Assembly (NCBI GenBank): GCA_025360395.1
Contig: JANYCH010000141.1
Span: forward strand, 1-5,931
DNA: 5,931 nt
DNA from: Cytophagales bacterium
Lineage (GTDB): Bacteria; Bacteroidota; Bacteroidia; Cytophagales; UBA9547
Reading direction: 5' to 3'
Below, one piece after another: positions 1-4,881 of this stretch. Both the position numbers and the translations under genes were made by a program. Numbering within the stretch: position 1 is the stretch's first letter; every line of letters begins with the position of its first letter. A model generated the notes under the pieces. That model searched no databases. It had not been told where the DNA came from and worked only from the letters and a program-made list of their open reading frames with translations.

Positions 1-1
1 A

Positions 2-73
2 CAAAAGAAACTTATTGCTGAAGGTCTTCAAACAATAATTAAATTGAGAGATACAGTTTATTCACACGCATAA
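2..73 (+). CDS. C-terminal tail of an unidentified protein (5' end outside window)
   Basis: An open frame enters from the left edge in frame 2 and stops at TAA 71-73, giving 23 visible residues that end in LRDTVYSHA. The other two forward frames are less convincing; frame 1 stops by base 21. The peptide looks helical and mixed-charge, but it is too short to assign to a family. The next gene starts 30 nt downstream on the same strand, so the two could share a transcript. It could also be a chance open end, since 70 bases is weak evidence for coding. Confidence 0.45.
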   Translation, partial: QKKLIAEGLQTIIKLRDTVYSHA

Positions 74-103
74 TTCTTAATAAGCTGCCCAAGGGCTAAA
101 ATA

Positions 104-565
104 ATGTTTTCAGAAAACACGAATATTTCGCAGATAGAAGGAGCAAAAACTTTTTCTGACCAGCTATTGATATTGTTAAGCGATAATCAGCTTTTTATTA
201 ATAAGATCCAGAAATCACAATGGAATTTTGAAATTTTACCCCTTGAGGAATACAACAGCATTATAAACTTACTTTTTAATTGCTCAGAACTTATATCTGA
301 ACAGTTGAAAATGTATAACGGGCATGTTGCTGCAAACTTTTCTGTTTATTTGGAAATGTCAAATCTGGAAGAGATTCTTGAGATTGGTTCAGAGTTTGAT
401 GTAAAAAAGGATGTTATTCAATCACATAACATTTTATTAGATTATCTAATAAAATTTATGGATGATGATATTTTTGACTTTCATGAAGTTAGGAAATATT
501 TAACAAATGAACTTCATCAATCACATACTGAAGTTTACAGGTATTTAGAAACTTTCAATAAATAA
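104..565 (+). CDS. Dps/ferritin-like four-helix-bundle protein with degenerate ferroxidase site
   Basis: The 153-residue product is all-helical and acidic, without signal peptide or membrane segment, so it is probably cytoplasmic. Its layout recalls Dps (about 150-170 aa). Helix A (about 15-37) ends in S-Q-W-N at 38-41, where Dps has the H-W-N motif. A second helix ends in I-S-E-Q-L-K at 64-69 followed by an Asn-Gly turn, where Dps has A-E-R and Gly-Gly. Then come a Y-L-E-M-S-N-L-E-E stretch (82-90) and two more helices (about 100-122 and 126-151). Aligned by eye to E. coli Dps, the ligands corresponding to His51, His63 and Asp67 appear to be Gln39, Leu47 and Asn51, while the two acidic positions remain Glu62 and Glu66. 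Iron oxidation is therefore doubtful; a structural, DNA-protecting or partner role is possible. The ATG at 104 is the first in frame and leaves 30 nt to the preceding stop. The family call is moderate and was made without a profile search. Confidence 0.6.
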   Translation: MFSENTNISQIEGAKTFSDQLLILLSDNQLFINKIQKSQWNFEILPLEEYNSIINLLFNCSELISEQLKMYNGHVAANFSVYLEMSNLEEILEIGSEFDVKKDVIQSHNILLDYLIKFMDDDIFDFHEVRKYLTNELHQSHTEVYRYLETFNK

Positions 566-619
566 GGAAGTGAAAAGAGGGGGTCTGTAAGAATCCTAAT
601 CTCCTCGAAAGACCTTATT
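561..619. terminator. Possible terminator region between convergent genes
   Basis: Only 49 nt separate the stops of the Dps-like gene and the DUF2911 gene. AATAAGG (561-567) and CCTTATT (613-619) are perfect inverted repeats that overlap both stop codons, followed on the + strand by a T run (618-623). Inside lie GAGGGGGT (577-584) and ATCTCCTC (599-606), which can pair on the + transcript with two G-U wobbles. GGTCT (582-586) and AGACC (610-614) can form an alternative stem. None is a classic GC-rich stem with an adjacent T tract, so this is weak evidence for a shared terminator. Confidence 0.27.
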
Positions 620-1466
620 TTTTATTAATTTCTTTTATCAACTTGTCATTACTTTTCACAAAATCATCGTTTTTGGCTGCTTTTGCTTTTTCTATAGAGG
701 TATTGGCAGATTCCAACGCTCCCTTTTTATCACCCATTTTATTTTGGATTTTAGCTTTAGTATGGTACATATAAAATGCATCCTGATTATTCTCAATAGC
801 CATATTTACATATTCTAATGCTTTTTTTAAGTCTTTGTTGTTTTCAAGATAATATCCGGCTGCGTTGTAATAAGGTCTGTCTTTTTCGCTGGCTGTTGCT
901 ATCTGGCCATCAATGTAATTCATAACCTTGGTATCAAGGTCAATAGATAATTTAAAACTTACTTCTGTTTTATCCCACCTTAAAAATACCTGGGCCTCAT
1001 TTGGTTTAATGTTGTTGATGTCAATAGTAAAGGTTTCAACCTTATTTGTCAGAACAGATTTAGATTTTATTCTAACCAAATCATTCTCCTGTTTGTATTT
1101 ATCTTCTCCATTGACGGTAGTGTCTTTCGAGATGATGATTGTCCATTCAGTTTTGCCCGGAATGGTTACTAAACCATACTTACCAGCTGGTATTTTTGTG
1201 TTGTTAATTGTTGCTTCATCACCAAAGAAAATAGTTGTAGCAGAATTAGCCCCTGTTCTCCAGAATTTGTCAAAGGGTACCACATCTCCAAATATTACCC
1301 TTCCTCTTACGCTTGGCCTTGAATAACTTATTTCAATAACAGAACTGCCAAAACTTTGGATTATTTTTTGATTAGGGCTGGTGGCAGCAAAGGGCCATTT
1401 AGCCTGTGAAAAGGAAAAGATAGTTGAACTTATAAAAACGAATAAAAACAGACTGATTTTTTTCAT
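615..1466 (-). CDS. Secreted DUF2911 family protein with C-terminal helical (TPR-like) repeats
   Basis: The 283-residue protein begins M-K-K followed by a hydrophobic stretch (4-19) and S-F-S-Q-A at 18-22, a typical Bacteroidota signal peptide, so it is probably exported to the periplasm. Residues about 24-175 match the DUF2911 pattern. Y-S-R-P-S-V-R-G-R (48-56), the I-F-G-D-V-V-P segment (58-64) and F-W-R-T-G-A-N-S-A-T (68-77) are highly characteristic. They are followed by beta-rich sequence with the P-A-G-K-Y-G-L motif. Residues about 205-283 are helical pairs resembling TPR units (A-A-G-Y-Y-L-E, A-L-E-Y-V-N-M-A-I-E, A-L-E-S-A-N). The biochemical role of DUF2911 is unknown. I chose the ATG at 1464-1466. 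An in-frame GTG at 1509-1511 would add 15 residues ahead of the signal peptide and overlaps a putative promoter box. No functional link to the kai genes is visible. Confidence 0.88.
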   Translation of the reverse strand: MKKISLFLFVFISSTIFSFSQAKWPFAATSPNQKIIQSFGSSVIEISYSRPSVRGRVIFGDVVPFDKFWRTGANSATTIFFGDEATINNTKIPAGKYGLVTIPGKTEWTIIISKDTTVNGEDKYKQENDLVRIKSKSVLTNKVETFTIDINNIKPNEAQVFLRWDKTEVSFKLSIDLDTKVMNYIDGQIATASEKDRPYYNAAGYYLENNKDLKKALEYVNMAIENNQDAFYMYHTKAKIQNKMGDKKGALESANTSIEKAKAAKNDDFVKSNDKLIKEINKK

Positions 1467-1510
1467 AAAATAGGGATTAAATTTTGTTGGGTTGCCATAA
1501 AACCTTGCCA

Positions 1511-1518
1511 CAAATATA
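1511..1518 (-). promoter_or_regulatory. Candidate -7 promoter box for the DUF2911 gene
   Basis: Read on the minus strand this is TATATTTG, an exact match to the Bacteroidota -7 consensus TAnnTTTG, about 45 nt upstream of the chosen ATG. That would give a leader of roughly 40 nt. The nearest TTTG upstream (plus-strand CAAA at 1545-1548) is 26 nt away, longer than the usual spacing to the -33 element, so only the -7 box is supported. Confidence 0.38.
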
Positions 1519-1636
1519 CAGGTTTGCCTAAAGTGTTTTTAATACAAATCTTACATTTTATTATAAGTACATGGGCAACCTAAAATAAAAGATAATAGTT
1601 AATATAGGTATTCAGAAAACAATAAGTGTAGAATTC

Positions 1637-2044
1637 ATGGTTAAAATCGATAGGATTTTACTAATTGATGATGATAATATATCCAACTTTCTCAATGTGA
1701 GATTGATTAAAAAATTGAAACTATCCTCTGAAGTAAAAATAGCAAATAACGGACAGGAGGCATTAGTTTATTTAAAGGAGGTAAAATCAGAAAAAGTACC
1801 AAGCCCTTCCCTTATATTTTTAGATATAAATATGCCCGTGATGAATGGGCTTGATTTCATAAACTCTTTCAAAAATACCAGAGCCTGGCATAAAAAAACC
1901 GTTATTATAGTGCTTTCATCATCAGAGAATAGAAGTGATATTGATATCCTGAAAGAGTCAAATCTCATATCGGATTTTCTTGTAAAACCTTTAACTGAAG
2001 AAAAAATGCAGGAGGTAGCGAATAAATACTTTAGAAAGCAATAA
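1637..2044 (+). CDS. Stand-alone receiver-domain response regulator (CheY/Rcp1-like)
   Basis: The 135-residue protein is a single receiver domain with no output domain. Visible features are the acidic cluster Asp11-Asp12-Asp13 after the first beta strand (I-L-L-I), the phospho-acceptor Asp63 in the F-L-D-I-N-M-P-V-M-N-G motif, a Ser switch in I-V-L-S-S-S (Ser94/95), and Lys117-Pro118 near the end. Such proteins accept phosphate from a histidine kinase and act by protein-protein contact or in a phosphorelay. The nearest kinase is the PAS-PAS kinase of the minus-strand kai operon, whose last gene ends only 4 nt away in convergent orientation. Pairing is therefore plausible, but it rests on proximity. 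The ATG at 1637 fits the family start, with only a few residues before the first strand. No clear promoter was found; TACATTTT at 1552-1559 differs from TAnnTTTG at one base and has no well-spaced -33 element. Confidence 0.93.
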   Translation: MVKIDRILLIDDDNISNFLNVRLIKKLKLSSEVKIANNGQEALVYLKEVKSEKVPSPSLIFLDINMPVMNGLDFINSFKNTRAWHKKTVIIVLSSSENRSDIDILKESNLISDFLVKPLTEEKMQEVANKYFRKQ

Positions 2045-2048
2045 TTTC

Positions 2049-2513
2049 TTACTTCTGCTTATTCAGCGTTTTCCTGGCATCGTCCACCCAATTAGAAATT
2101 ATATTAATCTGAACATTAGTTAAGACAGCGTTTTTATGAATAAGTGTATAGGATTCAAGGGGCATTTCTTTTCCTAAAACTTCTTCCTTTATTTCTTCGA
2201 GTTTATGGTCCTTCTTTTTTTGTGAATACAGCTTGAAATCAGAGAAATTCAGTTCGGCTTTGCCTTCATCAATATGATGGTTCAGCCACCATCCAAAAGG
2301 CATTATTTCTGAATACCATGGATAAACAGTATTGTTTGAATGACAATCGTAGCAAGATGTTTTTAATATCTGACCAATATTTGAGGGAACCGGGACAACA
2401 GAAGAAATGTGATTGGTTCCTTCTAATTCACCCTGGTTTTTAGCAGGCCTGAAAAATTGGATTGCAAGGATCATAATTAAAAAAACGAGTGCGATTTTCT
2501 TTGCTATGGACAT
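2049..2513 (-). CDS. Membrane-anchored heme-binding (Haem_bd, CxxCH) protein
   Basis: The 154-residue protein has an N-terminal hydrophobic segment (about 7-20, after Lys5-Lys6) that should anchor it in the inner membrane or act as an uncleaved signal, with the rest in the periplasm. Cys54-Tyr-Asp-Cys57-His58 is a c-type heme attachment motif. The surrounding S-C-Y-D-C-H-S-N-N-T and Y-P-W-Y segment, W-W-L-N-H-H at 75-80, E-M-P at 116-118 (Met117 a candidate sixth ligand) and the C-terminal helix with N-W-V-D-D-A-R match the Haem_bd family (PF14376) common in Bacteroidota. Its role is probably electron transfer or redox/gas sensing, but no partner is known. It is the last gene of the kai set, 28 nt after the kinase. 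Its stop lies 4 nt from the stop of the convergent receiver gene. The inverted repeat TGAG-N5-CTCA just before the start is too short to call an operator. Confidence 0.88.
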   Translation of the reverse strand: MSIAKKIALVFLIMILAIQFFRPAKNQGELEGTNHISSVVPVPSNIGQILKTSCYDCHSNNTVYPWYSEIMPFGWWLNHHIDEGKAELNFSDFKLYSQKKKDHKLEEIKEEVLGKEMPLESYTLIHKNAVLTNVQINIISNWVDDARKTLNKQK

Positions 2514-2541
2514 ATCTGAGAAAAACTCAAAATTGTAGAAA

Positions 2542-4221
2542 CTAATTCAAATAAACGATAAAAACAGATCCTTTTCCCGGTTCGCTTTCTACTTCTATTC
2601 TTCCCCCTACATTTTCAATCATTCTTTTTACAATGTACAATCCGATGCCGGAGCCCTCTTCATTGGTATGGATCCTGTTAAACATTTTAAATATTTTCTG
2701 AAGATTGTCCTTAGTAAGGCCTAATCCGTTGTCCTGAACTTTCAGGTAATCTGATCCATCAATTTTTCCTGTTGAAATATTTATTTTCGGTGCTCTGTTT
2801 CGGTCGCTGTATTTTATAGCGTTGGATAAAAGATTGTAAATAGTACTGCGAAGTATTTTCCTGTAATAACGAATTGAAGGGGCATTGAAATTTACGTTGA
2901 TTGTTGGCCTTTTTCTGACTATGAGGTCTTTGATATCTGCACAGACTTCATTGTAAATCTCATTGAGGTCAAGTAGTTCCAGTGCATGCTGATCATCTTT
3001 ATGTACTTTGGATATTTCAGTAAGGTCAAGTATTGTTTTTTTAAATCTGTTAACTGATGTAAACATCATTTCAACCATAGGCTGATATTCTGCATCAACT
3101 TTTATATCACCAAAAAAGGCATTTAAAAGGCCTTCTATATTTGAAATAGGCGCTTTTAAATCATGAGAGGCTAAATATAAAAAATTATCAAGGTCGGTGT
3201 TCGTTTTTATTAACTCTTCGTTTTTTGCGGTAAGGTCTTTATTATAAACTCTAAGCTGGGCAGTTGCTTTGGCTAGCTGTTCAAGCGTTTCTTTTTGATC
3301 GTGCATGTCTGTACAGGTCCCAACCCAAAGCACAATCTCGACATTTTCATTTCTTATTGGTCTGGCTCTTACCAGGTGCCAGCGGTACATTCCGTCAGAA
3401 GTTCTTTTAAAAAGTGTTTCCATTTCAAAAGTCTCACCACTTTTTATAGTATCCAGCCATGCCTGTACATTTAGATCCAGAAAGTTTGGATGAATAATGT
3501 TTTTCCAGCCCCAATCCAGAGTTTGTTCAGGGGTTGTACCTGTGTAATCATACCACCTTTGATTGTAATAATTGACAGAACCGTCAGCAGTGGCTGTCCA
3601 GGCCATCTGAGGAAGGCCTTCTAACACTGTTGCCAATCTTTTGGCTTCTTCTTTAATTTCCTTGTCCTTATGTATTTGAAGATCCTTTTTAGCAATAATA
3701 TTGTTCTGTTCGGCCACTTTATTGCGGATGGCACGAATTTCATTTTTCGTGGAAAGGTTTGTAATTATGACGCCTAAAGCAGGCTCATTTTCCATTTCTA
3801 TCATGCTCATGGAAAAGTAGAAAGGAACATAAATTTCTTCCTGGTTCCGCATCATAAATTCTCCACGACTTTGGCTATTCCAGCTACTTTCTAAAAAATG
3901 TCTGAATTTTGGCAGGCCCTCAGGTTCTATTAGAGATAATAATGAGGTTCCAATTAAAGATTTTAGAGGTATACCTAAAAAGTTTGAAACGCTGTAATTA
4001 GAATAAAGAATCAGGCCTTCCTTGTTTAAAATTAAGGCACCCTCATTCATTTTTTCAACAAGCATCCGATAAGAAAGATCAGCGCCTTTGAGGGTGAATA
4101 TCTGAGGCCCGTCACTGTTATTTACCGCTAAGGCATCTATTGCTCCGGTCCTTATTGCGTCTATCAGCTCAAGAGCCTCTTCCAGGTCTTTTTGAAGTTT
4201 GATTATTTCCTCATTTTGCAT
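2542..4221 (-). CDS. Soluble PAS-PAS sensor histidine kinase
   Basis: The 559-residue kinase has no membrane segment, so it senses an internal signal. In order: an N-terminal coil (about 1-22) leading into A-I-R-T-G-A-I-D-A-L; a first PAS domain (about 48-157, starting Y-R-M-L-V-E-K-M-N-E-G); a coiled linker (about 158-195); a second, PAS_3-like domain with PAC segment (about 196-310, M-A-W-T-A-T-A-D-G-S and later V-G-T-C-T-D-M); another coiled linker (about 310-345); HisKA with phospho-acceptor His353 in S-H-D-L-K-A-P; and HATPase_c with N box N-L-L-S-N-A (463-468), G1 D-N-G-L-G (497-501), F box around Phe511/Phe514 and G2 G-S-G-I-G-L (523-528). All catalytic motifs are intact. Unlike cyanobacterial SasA, it has no KaiB-like N-terminal domain; instead two separate KaiBs are encoded just upstream (22-nt gap). 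It may read KaiC/KaiB state or feed a signal to it. The ATG at 4219-4221 gives a natural N terminus. The receiver at 1637-2044 is the nearest candidate partner. Confidence 0.95.
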   Translation of the reverse strand: MQNEEIIKLQKDLEEALELIDAIRTGAIDALAVNNSDGPQIFTLKGADLSYRMLVEKMNEGALILNKEGLILYSNYSVSNFLGIPLKSLIGTSLLSLIEPEGLPKFRHFLESSWNSQSRGEFMMRNQEEIYVPFYFSMSMIEMENEPALGVIITNLSTKNEIRAIRNKVAEQNNIIAKKDLQIHKDKEIKEEAKRLATVLEGLPQMAWTATADGSVNYYNQRWYDYTGTTPEQTLDWGWKNIIHPNFLDLNVQAWLDTIKSGETFEMETLFKRTSDGMYRWHLVRARPIRNENVEIVLWVGTCTDMHDQKETLEQLAKATAQLRVYNKDLTAKNEELIKTNTDLDNFLYLASHDLKAPISNIEGLLNAFFGDIKVDAEYQPMVEMMFTSVNRFKKTILDLTEISKVHKDDQHALELLDLNEIYNEVCADIKDLIVRKRPTINVNFNAPSIRYYRKILRSTIYNLLSNAIKYSDRNRAPKINISTGKIDGSDYLKVQDNGLGLTKDNLQKIFKMFNRIHTNEEGSGIGLYIVKRMIENVGGRIEVESEPGKGSVFIVYLN

Positions 4222-4243
4222 TGTTGCATATTAAAACAATAAA

Positions 4244-4561
4244 TCAGATTTTCAAATCAAGGGCTGCCAGGACTTTGTTAATATCTGATAAGTTTCCCAT
4301 TAATTTTTTTACAGGTAAAGGTCTCATTCTTAACAGGGTAGGCGATGCAATTATTTGGTTTTGCATAGCTAGTTCCGGCTCCTGGTACATGTCAATTATT
4401 TCCAGCTCATAATTTTGTAACAAGTATGTGTCACAAATGGTTTTGATATTTTCGACAGCTTTTCTGCAATTCGGGGTCATGCCTGTAATATATAATCTTA
4501 AAGAATATATTACCTGATCATGATTTGGTAATGCAAACTCCTCGTTTTCATTTTTTATCAT
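4244..4561 (-). CDS. kaiB: KaiB family protein, second (divergent) paralogue
   Basis: The 105-residue thioredoxin-like protein carries an N-terminal extension of about 17 residues before the first strand S-L-R-L-Y-I-T-G (20-27). The KaiB signature follows: T-P-N-C (29-32) at the start of helix 1, I-I-D-M-Y-Q-E-P-E-L-A (55-65), I-A-S-P-T-L-L (71-77) with the conserved Pro74, the P-L-P turn (81-83), and M-G-N-L-S-D (88-93). KaiB binds KaiC after switching from its tetramer fold to a thioredoxin-like fold, and SasA/CikA-type kinases interact with that system. Here the end of the domain reads V-L-A-A-L-D-L, so the conserved Gly (Gly89 in Thermosynechococcus KaiB) is Ala100 while the following Asp102 is kept. 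G-D-L is also changed to G-N-L. The start ATG overlaps the stop of the first kaiB (ATGA), suggesting translational coupling. Confidence 0.93.
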   Translation of the reverse strand: MIKNENEEFALPNHDQVIYSLRLYITGMTPNCRKAVENIKTICDTYLLQNYELEIIDMYQEPELAMQNQIIASPTLLRMRPLPVKKLMGNLSDINKVLAALDLKI

Positions 4562-4860
4562 TTTTCAATTTCAATTCGCGGGCGTATATCCAGTCCTACC
4601 AGAACTTTTTCTTCATTTGAAAGGTCACCAATTATTTTCCGGATTGGTTCAGGCACTTTTCTGACAAGGGTAGGAATTGCCAGTATCTGATCCCCTTCAG
4701 CAAGCTGCGGATTTTTCATAAGGTCAATCACTTCTATAGTGTATCTGCCTTTTAAGTGTGCTTCACAGTATTTTTTTAAATTAGAAAGAGCTGCACTTGA
4801 TTTTTGTGTAGAACCAGCCACATATAACCTCAATTCCCACGATTCTTCTATTTCTTCCAT
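4558..4860 (-). CDS. kaiB: KaiB family protein, first (canonical) paralogue
   Basis: The 100-residue protein has the usual KaiB length and reads close to cyanobacterial KaiB. Landmarks are the first strand L-R-L-Y-V-A-G (10-16), V-I-D-L-M-K-N-P-Q-L-A (44-54), the I-P-T-L-V segment with Pro63, the P-E-P turn (70-72), I-I-G-D-L-S-N-E-E-K-V-L (76-87) and G-L-D (89-91). The last two residues named, Gly89 and Asp91, are those whose mutation drives the fold switch in Thermosynechococcus KaiB, so this paralogue keeps the normal two-state design. It presumably binds the CI ring of the KaiC encoded 21 nt upstream. Translation is coupled to the second kaiB by a 4-nt overlap. No KaiA gene is visible in the window. 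The ATG at 4858-4860 gives the expected short N terminus; no strong Shine-Dalgarno site precedes it. Confidence 0.95.
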   Translation of the reverse strand: MEEIEESWELRLYVAGSTQKSSAALSNLKKYCEAHLKGRYTIEVIDLMKNPQLAEGDQILAIPTLVRKVPEPIRKIIGDLSNEEKVLVGLDIRPRIEIEK

Positions 4861-4881
4861 AGCCGGTATAAAAGTTAAGGA

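Noticed and set aside
87..96. GCCC-AA-GGGC palindrome upstream of the Dps-like gene as operator or hairpin
   Set aside because: Only 4 bp per arm with a 2-nt loop and no extension of the pairing; it could arise by chance.
928..1326. 132-aa open frame on the + strand
   Set aside because: Antisense to the conserved DUF2911 domain; no family features of its own.
1552..1559. TACATTTT as -7 promoter box for the receiver gene
   Set aside because: It misses the final G of TAnnTTTG and has no TTG at proper spacing; AT-rich intergenic DNA gives such matches easily.
2036..2060. AAGCA/TGCTT inverted repeat at the junction of the receiver and heme genes as bidirectional terminator
   Set aside because: A 5-bp AT-rich stem with a long loop and no T tract; it mostly consists of coding sequence.
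4221..4412. 63-aa + strand frame starting at the kinase start codon
   Set aside because: Antisense to the second kaiB and without recognisable content.
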